64,000 bases of DNA from Komagataeibacter intermedius TF2 (GTDB lineage Bacteria; Pseudomonadota; Alphaproteobacteria; Acetobacterales; Acetobacteraceae): assembly GCF_000964425.1 (NCBI RefSeq), contig NZ_BANF01000075.1, positions 1-64,000 on the forward strand, in the 5' to 3' direction. This document shows positions 16,581 through 25,326 of this stretch, one piece after another. How positions within the stretch are numbered: position 1 is the stretch's first letter; each line of letters begins with the position of its first letter. The notes beneath the pieces are model-generated. The model saw nothing but the letters and a program-made list of their open reading frames with translations. It ran no database searches and was not told where the DNA came from. Position numbers and translations under genes: made by a program.

Positions 16581-16620
16581 TCCCCCGGGGCTGCAACAGG
16601 TGTAAAGGTAAGGGCAGGGT

Positions 16621-17121
16621 TTATTGCAACGTGGGGCGGCTGGTGGCCTTGACGGGTGCGGGCGGCGGCATCCGGGGACCGGGCAGGCGTTCGCGCAGCA
16701 TGGCATGTTCCTCTGGCGGCAGCAGGTCCGCCAGCGTCGTTGCGTCCAGCACGCTCATGAAGGCGCCCAGCGCCATCGACAGCACCCCGCGCAGGCGGCA
16801 CATGTCCGACAGGATGCAGCAACTGTTGTTTTCGGCACCGGATGGCTCGCAATTGACGAGGCGCATGTCATCCTCGGTCTGGCGCACGACATCACCGATA
16901 CGTATGTCCTTGGGCGCATGGGCCAGCAGCAGCCCACCGCCCCGGCCACGCCGTGCGTCAATCAGCCCAAGGCGCGACAACCGATGAATGACCTTGACCA
17001 GGTGATTTTCGGAAATGTCGTACGCGCTTGCGATCTCATGAATGGAAACACGTCTATCTGCATGGATTCCCATGTATAGCAACGTGCGTAAGGCGTAATC
17101 AGTGTGCAGGGTCAGGCGCAT
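16621..17121 (-). CDS. Rrf2-family Fe-S transcription regulator, NsrR-like
   Basis: 166-residue winged-helix repressor. The N-terminal MRLTLHTDYALRTLLYMG and the RRGRGGGLLLA wing match the Rrf2 family. Cysteines at 91, 101/102 and 108 can hold a [2Fe-2S] or [4Fe-4S] cluster; the spacing is closer to NsrR (nitric-oxide sensor) than to IscR, though one gap is longer than in the E. coli protein. The C-terminal tail is Pro-rich. Start set at 17121, matching family N-termini. An inverted repeat upstream (17170-17184) resembles NsrR sites, so autoregulation is likely. No NO-detoxifying gene is adjacent. Confidence 0.85.
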   Translation of the reverse strand: MRLTLHTDYALRTLLYMGIHADRRVSIHEIASAYDISENHLVKVIHRLSRLGLIDARRGRGGGLLLAHAPKDIRIGDVVRQTEDDMRLVNCEPSGAENNSCCILSDMCRLRGVLSMALGAFMSVLDATTLADLLPPEEHAMLRERLPGPRMPPPAPVKATSRPTLQ

Positions 17122-17169
17122 GAGGCTATCTAACATGGGGACAATCAGCAGAAACAGGCCCCTATATTT

Positions 17170-17184
17170 TGCATTTAATATGCA
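17170..17184. promoter_or_regulatory. inverted repeat TGCAT-TTAAT-ATGCA, candidate NsrR-type operator
   Basis: Perfect 5-bp arms around 5 AT-only bases, 49 bp upstream of the Rrf2 start. It resembles the known NsrR consensus (ATGCAT-type half-sites separated by T/A-rich bases). Confidence 0.5.
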
Positions 17185-17410
17185 GTTTATCTGTTAAATT
17201 ACGCTCCAGCCCTTGGTTTAGGTCAGCAGAAGGCAAATAAAGGCGACGTAAACAGTCCTGTAATATCACGCAAATGTGATTGCAACGGGGCGCAAACGCC
17301 TTCATCTCGCCCCAAAGTGTCGGGTGCGAGTTCGCTCAGGCGCCGGTTGTGCCTGCAGCACCCGTGCGGGCGCCATGTGCGTGCCGTCTCAACGGCTGTG
17401 GGCAGTCCCG

Positions 17411-17998
17411 TTAGTGGGTGCCCGATTCTGTCATCGCGCCAGATGGCGCGGCGGATGGCTCCATCATCCGGTCCATCATGGCCAGCATCAGGCCCGACAC
17501 GACAAACGCCAGGTGGATGCCCACGCTCCATGCCAGTGTCCGGCTGGAAATCTCGTTCACCCGGATGAAATCCGCCAGGACATGGATCGCGGACATGGCC
17601 ACGATGGAGGCCATGAGCTTGATCTTGATGTCCCCGAACGTGACATGACCGATCCAGTCGGGAAAATCCCGATGAGTGCGCACATCGAGTTTGGAGACGA
17701 AGTTTTCATACCCCGCGAACATGACGATCAGCAGCAGGTTGGCCAGCAGCACCAGGTCGATCATGTCGAGGATGCCGACAAACACATCATCGAATTCCAG
17801 CGTGTAGCTATGCCTGACCAGCGTCCACACGGTCTGGAAGAACTTGACCAGTATCACCAGCAGCCCGGCCGTCAGCCCGAGGTATAATGGCGCGCACAAC
17901 CACCTTGCCCGAAAAAACAGTCGCTCCAGACCGCTTTCCAGCCATGGTGTCCCCTCAGCCGGGACCGGAGACGACGCCTGCGGCGTGTGATCATGCAT
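17411..17998 (-). CDS. yqhA: UPF0114 (YqhA/TIGR00645) inner-membrane protein
   Basis: 195 residues with four predicted membrane helices: about 31-54 (WLCAPLYLGLTAGLLVILVK region), 72-95 (VFVGILDMIDLVLLANLLLIV region), 128-148 and 160-178. Family landmarks are LEFDDVFVGILDMIDLVLL, MFAGYENFVSK and DWIGHVTFGDIKIKLMASI. Function unknown; members are widespread and have been proposed to be membrane channels or stress proteins. An 18-bp inverted repeat lies 21-38 bp upstream of the start, a possible operator. Divergent from the symporter gene. Confidence 0.9.
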   Translation of the reverse strand: MHDHTPQASSPVPAEGTPWLESGLERLFFRARWLCAPLYLGLTAGLLVILVKFFQTVWTLVRHSYTLEFDDVFVGILDMIDLVLLANLLLIVMFAGYENFVSKLDVRTHRDFPDWIGHVTFGDIKIKLMASIVAMSAIHVLADFIRVNEISSRTLAWSVGIHLAFVVSGLMLAMMDRMMEPSAAPSGAMTESGTH

Positions 17999-18018
17999 AC
18001 GGGCTTGTATAATCTCAT

Positions 18019-18036
18019 CCTACCCGAATGGGTAGG
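18019..18036. promoter_or_regulatory. inverted repeat CCTACCC-GAAT-GGGTAGG upstream of yqhA
   Basis: Perfect 7-bp arms and a 4-bp centre in the divergent yqhA/symporter gap, immediately before yqhA. It has no T-run, so it is more likely an operator than a terminator. Confidence 0.45.
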
Positions 18037-18276
18037 TCTATATTGCAGCACTCATTTTTTTTATAGGATTTTTTTCCTTTCCCATTCCGTAATGATGACG
18101 ATTATGTGTTCCCCATCCCGTTCCCCGGGCGGGATCGCACGGCGTGACGGCACGGTCAGGCGGAATGCGCAGGCGACGCATGGCGGGCGATGCGGGCGTG
18201 ATGCGCGGCCGTCTTGCATGACGGGGGGACGCCGCGCTACTTCCCGCGTGTCTTCCACAGCTACAGGACGCTGATA

Positions 18277-19536
18277 TTGGCCCATCCCAGCAAAAGTAAT
18301 GCGAACCACCGGACGCGCGCCATTGTCGTGGCGCTGGCGCTGGGTGTTGTGGCGGGGCTGGTCCTGCATGCGGTCGGACCTGCGGCCAGCGAACCCGCCG
18401 CCCGGTTTGCCAGTCTGCTTACGGGCCTGTTCCTGCGGCTTGTGCGCATGATCATTGCTCCGCTTGTCTTTGCAACACTGGTGTCGGGCATTGGCAGCCT
18501 GGGTGATGGGGCGCAGGTCCTGCGCATCGGGGGGCGCATCCTGCTGTGGTTTATCGTGGCGTCCTTCCTGTCGCTGGTGACGGGGCTGGTCGCGGCCAAC
18601 CTGCTGCAGCCGGGATCCGGGTTCACCACCCCGCTATCGGTCGGGGACCTGGGGCTTGCGCATGGTCATTTCGACCCGATCGAATTCGTGCTGCATGTGG
18701 TGCCTACCAGTATCTTTGACGCCATGGGCCGCAACGACATCCTGCAGATCGTGGTGTTTTCCATCCTGTTCGGCCTGGCCCTGCCGGCGGTGGGGAAGGG
18801 TGCGCAGCGCATGATCCTGCCCTGGACGGGGGAACTGGCGCGCATCATGCTGCGCATGACCGACATGGTCATGTATGCCGCGCCAGTTGCGGTATTCGGG
18901 TCCGTCATGGGCAGCGTGGCCCATAGCGGGGCAGGCATACTGGGTACGTTCGGCCTGTTCCTGTGCAAGTTCTATGGTACGCTGGGGGTGCTGTGGGTGT
19001 TGCTGACGTCCATGACCTTCTGCGTGCTGGGGCGGCGTGTCTTCGCCCTTGCGCGGCTGCTGGTGCAGCCCATCCTGCTGGGCTTCGCCACGGCCAGCAG
19101 TGAATCGGTCTATCCGCTGCTGGTGGAACGGCTGGAGCAGTTTGGCGTGCCTGACCGTATCAGCGGCTTCGTGCTGCCGCTGGGTTACAGCTTCAACCTT
19201 GACGGGTCGGTGCTGTTCCAGTCCTTCGGTGCGTTGTTCATCGCGCAGGCCTATGGCATCCACATGCCAATGGGCCAGCAGATCGCGATGGTGCTGGTGA
19301 TGATGCTGAGCAGCAAGGGCATTGCCGGCGTGCCACGTGCGGCCCTGGTCACGCTGGCGGCGGTCATGCCGCAGTTCGGCCTGCCCGAAGCGGGACTGGC
19401 GCTGATTCTGGGGATCGACCACTTCCTCGACATGGCGCGTACGGCAACCAATGTGCTGGGCAATGGCTATGCCGCTGCTGTTGCGGCGCGGTGGGAAGGG
19501 GCGCTGGAAACCCGCCCACTGGCAGAGGGGGAGTGA
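18277..19536 (+). CDS. dicarboxylate/amino acid:cation symporter (DAACS family)
   Basis: Inner-membrane symporter of the GltP/DctA family, 419 residues. Seen: MIIAPLVFATLVSGIGSL (TM3 region), a serine-rich re-entrant loop ASSESVYPLL, the sodium/substrate motif SFNLDGSVLFQ, the second re-entrant loop SSKGIAGVPRAAL and TM8 DMARTATNVLGNG. The ASSES loop differs from both E. coli DctA and GltP, so dicarboxylate versus glutamate/aspartate is undecided. The likely start is TTG at 18277 with AGGA 8 nt before; longer non-ATG starts reach to 18214. Followed by repeat copy C and a strong terminator before convergent icd. Confidence 0.9.
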   Translation: MAHPSKSNANHRTRAIVVALALGVVAGLVLHAVGPAASEPAARFASLLTGLFLRLVRMIIAPLVFATLVSGIGSLGDGAQVLRIGGRILLWFIVASFLSLVTGLVAANLLQPGSGFTTPLSVGDLGLAHGHFDPIEFVLHVVPTSIFDAMGRNDILQIVVFSILFGLALPAVGKGAQRMILPWTGELARIMLRMTDMVMYAAPVAVFGSVMGSVAHSGAGILGTFGLFLCKFYGTLGVLWVLLTSMTFCVLGRRVFALARLLVQPILLGFATASSESVYPLLVERLEQFGVPDRISGFVLPLGYSFNLDGSVLFQSFGALFIAQAYGIHMPMGQQIAMVLVMMLSSKGIAGVPRAALVTLAAVMPQFGLPEAGLALILGIDHFLDMARTATNVLGNGYAAAVAARWEGALETRPLAEGE

Positions 19537-19541
19537 ACGGG

Positions 19542-19575
19542 TAACAGTTTTCGGGGGCCGCCCTTTTTCAAAAAT
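19542..19575 (+). repeat. three-way-junction intergenic repeat, copy C (truncated)
   Basis: Only the left arm and half of the first hairpin remain: GTAACAGTTTTCGGGGGCCGCC, CCTTTTTCAAAAA. It is followed by an unrelated terminator. Between the symporter and convergent icd. Confidence 0.6.
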
Positions 19576-19598
19576 GTCTTGGGTTTTCAGGATGTGGA

Positions 19599-19634
19599 AC
19601 GGGACGGCTGACCAGCCGTCCCGTCCGTGTTTTT
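19599..19634 (+). terminator. Rho-independent terminator of the symporter gene
   Basis: Perfect 11-bp stem (ACGGGACGGCT/AGCCGTCCCGT, loop GACC), then CCGTGTTTTTA. The T-run reaches the icd stop codon. On the minus strand the same stem has no T-run. Confidence 0.8.
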
Positions 19635-20853
19635 ACGCCCTGGCCAGCGCCGCGCCCAGCTTTTCATCCAGCACGTCAAGGAAGGGCTGGGTATCGAGCC
19701 ATTTGGTGTCCTTGCCCACCAGCAGGGCAAGATCCTTGGTCATCTGGCCGCCTTCGACGGTTTCGACACACACGCGTTCCAGCGTCCGGGCGAAGTGGGT
19801 CACATCAGGCGTGTCATCGAATTTGCCGCGATAGGCCAGGCCCCGTGTCCATGCGAAGATTGACGCGATGGGGTTGGTGCTGGTGGGCCGCCCCTTCTGG
19901 TGTTCGCGGAAATGACGGGTGACGGTGCCGTGGGCGGCTTCGGCTTCCACCACATCGCCTGTTGGGTTCAGCAGCACCGAGGTCATGAGGCCAAGGCTGC
20001 CAAAGCCCTGCGCCACGATGTCGCTTTCCACGTCGCCATCATAGTTCTTGCACGCCCAGACATAGCCGCCCTTCCACTTCAGCGCACAGGCCACCATGTC
20101 ATCGATCAGGCGGTGTTCGTAGGTCAGGCCCAGTTTTTCGAACTCGGCCCGGAATTCCCGTTCGTACACTTCCTGGAACACATCCTTGAACATGCCGTCA
20201 TAGGCCTTGAGGATGGTGTTCTTGGTGGACAGGTAGACCGGCAGCCTGCGGTCGCGCCCGTAGGCCAGCGACGCGCGCGCAAAACCTTCGATCGAGGCGC
20301 GGGTGTTGTGCATGCCCAGCGCCACGCCGGGACCCTTGAAGTCATGCACGTCGAGCACCTGCTCGGGGCCGCCATCGGCAGGGGTGTAGCGCAGGGTGAC
20401 CTTGCCGGGACCGGGAATGCGGGTTTCAGCAGCGCGGTAGATGTCGCCATAGGCATGGCGGCCGATCACGATGGGCTGCGTCCAGTGCGGGACAAGGCGC
20501 GGCACGTTGGAACAGATGATCGGTTCGCGGAAGATCGTGCCGTCAAGGATGTTGCGAATGGTGCCATTGGGCGAACGCCACATCTTCTTCAGGCCGAATT
20601 CCTCCACCCGTGCCTCATCGGGGGTGATGGTGGCGCATTTCACGCCTACGCCGTACCGGCGCACGGCCTCGGCGGCTTCAACCGTCACGCGGTCATCGGT
20701 CTCGTCACGGTGGCGGATGCCAAGGTCATAATATTTCAGGTCGATATCCAGGTACGGCAGGATCAGCCGTTCGCGGATGAAATGCCAGATAATGCGGGTC
20801 ATCTCGTCGCCGTCCATTTCGACAACGGGATTTTTGACCTTTATTTTTGCCAT
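19633..20853 (-). CDS. icd: NADP-dependent isocitrate dehydrogenase (eukaryotic-type, dimeric)
   Basis: TCA-cycle enzyme converting isocitrate to 2-oxoglutarate and CO2 with NADP. 406 residues, the size of the type II dimeric enzymes also found in mitochondria. Seen: [11 protein letters not shown] near the N-terminus, [20 protein letters not shown] (substrate loop with catalytic Ser and Arg), [24 protein letters not shown] (metal-binding Asp), [18 protein letters not shown] and [13 protein letters not shown]. Homologues in acetic acid bacteria are of this type. ATG at 20853. Convergent with the symporter; transcribed singly from the gap at 20.9 kb. Confidence 0.97.
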   Translation of the reverse strand: MAKIKVKNPVVEMDGDEMTRIIWHFIRERLILPYLDIDLKYYDLGIRHRDETDDRVTVEAAEAVRRYGVGVKCATITPDEARVEEFGLKKMWRSPNGTIRNILDGTIFREPIICSNVPRLVPHWTQPIVIGRHAYGDIYRAAETRIPGPGKVTLRYTPADGGPEQVLDVHDFKGPGVALGMHNTRASIEGFARASLAYGRDRRLPVYLSTKNTILKAYDGMFKDVFQEVYEREFRAEFEKLGLTYEHRLIDDMVACALKWKGGYVWACKNYDGDVESDIVAQGFGSLGLMTSVLLNPTGDVVEAEAAHGTVTRHFREHQKGRPTSTNPIASIFAWTRGLAYRGKFDDTPDVTHFARTLERVCVETVEGGQMTKDLALLVGKDTKWLDTQPFLDVLDEKLGAALARA

Positions 20854-21082
20854 GGTACGTTTGTCTGCCTTTATGATTCAGTTTTTGTAATGACTGTTTT
20901 TTCTATGGTTTTTCTGGCGCCCGTTCGCGCAGCGGGCCTCCCGGCGGTCGCATTATTAGGCGTGCCGACAGGGGATAAAAAGCATTGCCGCATGCGGGTT
21001 CATTCACAAACGTGCCATCTCCCTGCCGCATGGGTGTATGCGGGGGCTACCCGCGCGCGGGGGCGTGTGACATGAAACGGTC

Positions 21083-22732
21083 ATGATCGCCCGTCCCCCC
21101 CCGGATACGGCCTGCTGGCGTGCACGCTGCCAGCATATCTGGCCCGATATACTGTTTGGCCTTATGGCCGCCCTTGCGCTGCTGCCCGCCTGCACGGCGT
21201 TGCAGGGGGTGGTGCGGTCGGTGGCGCTGTGGGCGGTGATCGCGCTGCTGGTCAACAGCAGGCGGGTTCTGCTGGCGCTGCTGCTGCCAGTGGTCGTGCT
21301 GATGCCGGCTGCGCTGTATTACATCGGCATAGGTGGCGCGCCGCCCGGCTATCCGCTGTGGCTGATCCTGTTTTACTGCTCGTTTCCCGTTATGGTCGGG
21401 TACGTCTGGCCTGTCCTGCCCTATCTGGTGGCATGGACGTTGCTGTGGGTGGGCCTGACCGGGGTGTACCTGTCGCGGCCACGTGGCGCGGTGGTGGGCT
21501 GGCGGGGCCGTACGCGCCTGGCCTGCGTGGCGGTGCTGCTGGGGTGGATCATTGTTCCCACCGTGCAGTTGTGGCGGCACCTGCCCCCCACGCGGGGCGG
21601 AACCGAAAACCCGCTGGTGCCCATCCATTCCCGCTTTGACCGGGCATGGCCGTGGAGCATGGCGACCGGCTATGTCGCCGCCCGGCGTGAAACCCGGCGC
21701 GTGACCGACATGGCACGACGGATCAGCCATGAACCGATCCATTTCGATCCGCTGCCGCCCACCACGGCACAGGTGATCGTACTGGTGATCGGGGAAAGCG
21801 CGCGGCGTGACCACCATCACATCTATGGCTACGGCCCGCCCACCACGCCGGAAATGGAACAGGTGCCGGGACTTGTACACTTTGATGACATGGTGACCCC
21901 CTTCGATTATACGGTCGGCGCGGTGCCGGTCATCCTGTCGGGATATGACCGGCTGCGGCCCGGTGCGGCGCCGGGGCATGACCTGGTGTCAGTGTTCAAC
22001 GCGGCGGGATTTGATACGTGGTGGATCAGCAACCACCCCCGGCTTGGCCCGTATGACAGCGTGATTGGCGCCTATTCGGAACAGGCCCGCCATATTGCCT
22101 ACACTACCGTGCATGACGGGGTGATGAGCAGCCCGGTGCTGGATCAGCGCATGCTGCCGGTCGTGGACCGGGCGATAGCGGATGCGCACGGCCCCGTCTT
22201 TATCGTGTTGCACCTGTTTGGCAGCCATGAAAACGCGGCTGACCGGTATCCCCGTGGTTTTGCCAGTCTTGGCACGCCCTATGACAACAGCATTGCCTAT
22301 ACCGATCACATGCTGGCCCATGTACGCGCCGCGCTGGCGGCGCATGGGGGAGAATCCGCGCTGTTTTACGTATCCGACCATGGGGTGCGGGTTACGGAAT
22401 GCACGGGCGGGATTCCCGCGCATGGGGATGTGCGCGCGGCGTATGAAATACCATTCTATCTGTGGACATCCGACGCATGGCAGGCAGCCCACCCGCAGGC
22501 GGCACAGGCCGCGCGTGATAATGTGCATGTCCCGCTGACGCTTGCGGCCCTGCCGCCAAGCGTGCTGGACGCGGCGGGGTTGCATTACAGTGCGGCGGAT
22601 GCAGCCCTGTCGGTGCTGTCAGCCCACCCCGTTCACGTGCCGCGCATCGTGCATGGGGACAGCGGCACCAATCAGAACGTCGATTATGACCACAGCCATG
22701 ATGATGGCAGGTGCCATATCGTACGGGACTGA
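21083..22732 (+). CDS. lipid A phosphoethanolamine transferase-like protein (EptA family)
   Basis: Inner-membrane protein with a periplasmic sulfatase-fold domain; the family adds phosphoethanolamine to lipid A or other surface glycans and lowers binding of cationic peptides. 549 residues: four or five membrane helices (about 22-165), then the catalytic domain with LVIGESARRDH (metal-binding Glu238), DYTVGAVPVILSG (nucleophile Thr277), HLFGSHENAADRYP and YVSDHGVRV (metal-binding Asp-His). The stabilising cysteine pairs of Neisseria EptA are absent, so this is a divergent member and its acceptor is not certain. ATG at 21083. Repeat copy D follows. Confidence 0.87.
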   Translation: MIARPPPDTACWRARCQHIWPDILFGLMAALALLPACTALQGVVRSVALWAVIALLVNSRRVLLALLLPVVVLMPAALYYIGIGGAPPGYPLWLILFYCSFPVMVGYVWPVLPYLVAWTLLWVGLTGVYLSRPRGAVVGWRGRTRLACVAVLLGWIIVPTVQLWRHLPPTRGGTENPLVPIHSRFDRAWPWSMATGYVAARRETRRVTDMARRISHEPIHFDPLPPTTAQVIVLVIGESARRDHHHIYGYGPPTTPEMEQVPGLVHFDDMVTPFDYTVGAVPVILSGYDRLRPGAAPGHDLVSVFNAAGFDTWWISNHPRLGPYDSVIGAYSEQARHIAYTTVHDGVMSSPVLDQRMLPVVDRAIADAHGPVFIVLHLFGSHENAADRYPRGFASLGTPYDNSIAYTDHMLAHVRAALAAHGGESALFYVSDHGVRVTECTGGIPAHGDVRAAYEIPFYLWTSDAWQAAHPQAAQAARDNVHVPLTLAALPPSVLDAAGLHYSAADAALSVLSAHPVHVPRIVHGDSGTNQNVDYDHSHDDGRCHIVRD

Positions 22733-22739
22733 AGACAGG

Positions 22740-22786
22740 GGGCCCGGACGCCGCCTTTTTAAAAAAGGCGGCGCCCAGGAACGTTC
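22740..22786 (+). repeat. three-way-junction intergenic repeat, copy D (first hairpin only)
   Basis: Perfect stem GCCGCCTTTTT-A-AAAAAGGCGGC (22750-22772) with short flanks; the second hairpin is missing. It lies between the convergent eptA-like gene and the gene at 22824. Confidence 0.8.
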
Positions 22787-22823
22787 ATTCCTGTTTATCA
22801 GGCGTCCCGGGTTGGAAGAGCCC

Positions 22824-23219
22824 TTATTTCCCGTTGGGGTGCTTCTTCAGCCATGCGTCATAACGACGCTTGTCCAGGCAGTAGGCAAGGTTCTTGTACA
22901 GCTGGATATGGCGCACATGCGTCACGTCTTCCTGGCAGGCGATCTTGTCGCTGTCCTGATATTCGTCCCATGCGGGCTGCAGGACCAGCGCGCGTTCCTT
23001 TTCCTGCGTGACGCAGACATTGGTGACTTCATCGCCAAATTCCGTCGTGCAGTCATCGACGATCGGATAATTGGGGAATGCCAGCGACGGTGCGGGCAGC
23101 TTCACTTCGGGCCGGATGTACAGCGAGTTCAGTTCCCCTTCCGGCACTTCGGCCCGCGCCGTGGAAATACCGCCTGCTGCCAGCACGCCCAGCAGGGCAC
23201 AGGTAATGAGCTTTTTCAT
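22824..23219 (-). CDS. small secreted protein of unknown function
   Basis: 131 residues. A clear signal peptide (MKKLITCALLGVLAAGG, cleavage after ARA). The mature part has five cysteines (DDCTTEFG, TNVCVTQEKE, DKIACQEDV, LAYCLDKRR) that could form disulfides, and ends with a basic KKHPNGK tail. AAAGG lies 8-12 nt before the ATG at 23219. The frame upstream is open but shows no protein-like sequence. Not recognised. Convergent with the EptA-like gene. Confidence 0.75.
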   Translation of the reverse strand: MKKLITCALLGVLAAGGISTARAEVPEGELNSLYIRPEVKLPAPSLAFPNYPIVDDCTTEFGDEVTNVCVTQEKERALVLQPAWDEYQDSDKIACQEDVTHVRHIQLYKNLAYCLDKRRYDAWLKKHPNGK

Positions 23220-23320
23220 GTCTGTATGCCTTTGTTCAAAACAGGATATGGCGGGCATGTGGCGAATGTGACCCTGTCGTTGCGCCATGCCAGGGGAAAG
23301 GGATAAACCGGCGCGCGGGT

Positions 23321-23920
23321 TTAGGGTAGCGGTCCCATCCACTTTCGCCATGCGGGCCAGCCATGGATGATCCCCGCCAGCGCCGCATAGCCGCCGCCTG
23401 CGGGGTGGGCGCCATCGCCACGGGCAATTTCGGCACACCATGACGGATGCGCCAGCAGCGGGTTCCAGACCGACAGGAAGGGAACGTCCAGCTGAGCGCA
23501 TAGGTCGGCCATGGCATGTGACAGTGCGTGCGTGCGGTCATCGGGACTGGCGCGGCCGACGGGGGTGGGGCCGATAACCAGAACCGGCCATGTCTGCCGG
23601 GCCTGTTGCAGGATGCCGCGTGCCGTCGCGATGCTTTCATCCTGCGGCACGCGTGGCGGACCATGCGCCGTGGCGGTGCAGTCATTGACGCCAAAGGACA
23701 GCACGACGCCGCCATCATGACGGCCCGCAAGGCGGGGCCGGGTTTCGGCATGCCATCGTACGGCGATGTCACGGCTGGTCTGTCCCCGCACGCCCAGATT
23801 GTAGGGCGTGACGTCGTATCCTGCCTGCCGTTCCATGGCGCAGAGACGTCCCACCCATCCCTGACAGGTTTCATCGCCCGTTCCCGTTACGTAGCTGTCG
23901 CCGATAAAACAGATTCGCAT
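23321..23920 (-). CDS. SGNH/GDSL-type hydrolase
   Basis: 199-residue esterase-like protein without a signal peptide. Block I IGDSYVTGTGD (nucleophile Ser9), block II LGVRGQTSRD with Gly, block III FGVNDCT with Asn, and block V GDGAHPAGGGY with the catalytic Asp and His are all present, so it should be an active SGNH hydrolase (lysophospholipase/acyl-esterase class). The start at 23920 (MRICFIGDS) follows family practice; an ATG 12 codons upstream has no sequence support. 101 nt after the secreted protein gene on the same strand. Substrate unknown. Confidence 0.87.
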   Translation of the reverse strand: MRICFIGDSYVTGTGDETCQGWVGRLCAMERQAGYDVTPYNLGVRGQTSRDIAVRWHAETRPRLAGRHDGGVVLSFGVNDCTATAHGPPRVPQDESIATARGILQQARQTWPVLVIGPTPVGRASPDDRTHALSHAMADLCAQLDVPFLSVWNPLLAHPSWCAEIARGDGAHPAGGGYAALAGIIHGWPAWRKWMGPLP

Positions 23921-24050
23921 TCCCGCATGATAGGCGTAATGGCGGTGGAAAACCATGGCGGAACGGATTGTCGCTTCTGCACTTTCTTATTTTGTTCTCA
24001 TGCTTTAGGGTTTGTGGAACACGTTGCGAACACGGGGTGGGAACACAGGA

Positions 24051-25127
24051 ATGCGGGCAGGGATCGTGCCATGGCTGGGATGCGGGCTGCTGCTGGTCCC
24101 ACAGGCCGCCATGGCAGGGCAGACAGGTTATGGCGTGCCCGCCGCAACCGTGGGCTGCATGCAGGCGGCGACGTTACAACGGGCGGACGGGCTGACTGTC
24201 ACTGCCACGCATGAGCGCATGCTGGCCCAAATGCATTGCAGGCGTGTGGACGGGACAGGAACCTGGCAGGTGCTGGGGCGTCATGGCGATACGGTGCTGC
24301 TGCGTCACCTGCCTGTCCGCAAAGGGGATGCGCCGCTTTATTTCCCTGCTGCTGCCGTGCGCCCCGTATCGGGGATGGCGGCGGTGCTGCCATCAGGCCC
24401 GTTACGTCTTGTCCTTGCGGGGGTGGGAGCGGTGCTGGCGTGGCCGCTGCTGCGGTATGGCTGGCGGTTTTTCCGTCGGCGGCGGGCATGGCGCATGTGC
24501 AGGCGTCTGGTGAACCGTCATGCCGACGCCCTGCGCATCCGGCGCAGGCAACTGGTGCAGGTCAACAGCTATGGCGTGGAACGTACCACCCGATGGCGGC
24601 GCGAACAGGCGGAATTCATCAAAACGGTTGTGCAGCCTGCGTTACGGGCGCGCCGCCTGCAATGGGCATGGCCGGTCATTGCGGACCGTGTGCAGGCCCG
24701 GATCGAGCATGTGGCCAGCCAGAAACTGTCGTGTGGAGAGTCCGCGCATGCCAGCAATGGTTACGCGCCGGATATGGACCCCATTGCATATGAACGTTAT
24801 TGCGCCGAACGCCTGCGGGCCTGTGGCTGGGATGCCCGGGCGACGCCGCCCGGTGGGGACCAGGGCGCGGATGTCATCGCCACGCGCGGCGGGATGCGTC
24901 TGGTCGTGCAGTGCAAGCTGTATCGCAATACGGTGGGGAATGAGGCGGTGCAGCAGATTTCGGCAGCCCGCCTGCATTATCAGGCGGATGTGGCGGCCGT
25001 GGTGTCCAACGCGGATTACACGACATCCGCCCGGCAACTGGCACGGTCGAATAACGTGGCCCTGCTGCATCATGATGAACTGTCTGCCTTTGCCGCCCGT
25101 CTGGCGCGGGCGCGGAAAAAGGCATGA
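24051..25127 (+). CDS. membrane-anchored Mrr-like restriction endonuclease domain protein
   Basis: 358 residues. Signal-peptide-like N-terminus (VPWLGCGLLLVPQAAMAG), a ~95-residue stretch with two cysteines that should be periplasmic, a membrane helix at about 118-136, a very basic segment (FFRRRRAWRMCRRL), then a C-terminal Mrr-type nuclease domain (242-345). Catalytic residues are visible: GADVIATRGG (Asp274), VVQCKLY (Gln287, Lys289) and an upstream Glu (about 248-253). Mrr proteins cut modified DNA or respond to stress. Here the nuclease faces the cytoplasm beneath a sensor-like outer part (inference). ATG 24051 was chosen over a TTG 13 codons upstream. Confidence 0.82.
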   Translation: MRAGIVPWLGCGLLLVPQAAMAGQTGYGVPAATVGCMQAATLQRADGLTVTATHERMLAQMHCRRVDGTGTWQVLGRHGDTVLLRHLPVRKGDAPLYFPAAAVRPVSGMAAVLPSGPLRLVLAGVGAVLAWPLLRYGWRFFRRRRAWRMCRRLVNRHADALRIRRRQLVQVNSYGVERTTRWRREQAEFIKTVVQPALRARRLQWAWPVIADRVQARIEHVASQKLSCGESAHASNGYAPDMDPIAYERYCAERLRACGWDARATPPGGDQGADVIATRGGMRLVVQCKLYRNTVGNEAVQQISAARLHYQADVAAVVSNADYTTSARQLARSNNVALLHHDELSAFAARLARARKKA

Positions 25128-25170
25128 GTATTCATTATGTCATAACATGACAGAATATGTCTGGCGGATG

Positions 25171-25192
25171 CGCGCCGGGTAGCCCCGGCGCG
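25171..25192 (-). terminator. GC-rich hairpin downstream of a tiny gene
   Basis: Perfect 9-bp stem CGCGCCGGG/CCCGGCGCG with a 4-nt loop, 7 nt past the stop of the 33-residue frame at 25199-25300. No T-run follows on either strand, so intrinsic termination is uncertain. Confidence 0.4.
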
Positions 25193-25198
25193 ACATGA

Positions 25199-25300
25199 TC
25201 AATCGCGTGAAGCTGCGGGAACAGGTGCGGAAGGACGATTGCGCGTACTCAACCGGACCGTGATCAGCAGATGGGCGATCATGCGTGCAGAGTTGCTCAT
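25199..25300 (-). CDS. candidate 33-residue protein with a strong ribosome site
   Basis: AGGAGGT is centred about 10 nt before the ATG at 25300, the best ribosome site in this neighbourhood. The peptide starts MSNSARMIAHLLITVRL, an amphipathic/hydrophobic basic segment, and ends VPAASRD. A palindrome (25327-25342) lies upstream and a GC hairpin downstream, so it has the layout of a small independent gene. It could be a small membrane-binding protein or a leader peptide. No family recognised. Confidence 0.5.
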   Translation of the reverse strand: MSNSARMIAHLLITVRLSTRNRPSAPVPAASRD

Positions 25301-25326
25301 GTATCATACCTCCTATCTTTCCTATA

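Noticed and set aside
19900-21075. 391-codon frame antisense to icd
   Set aside because: Shadow of the well-supported icd reading frame.
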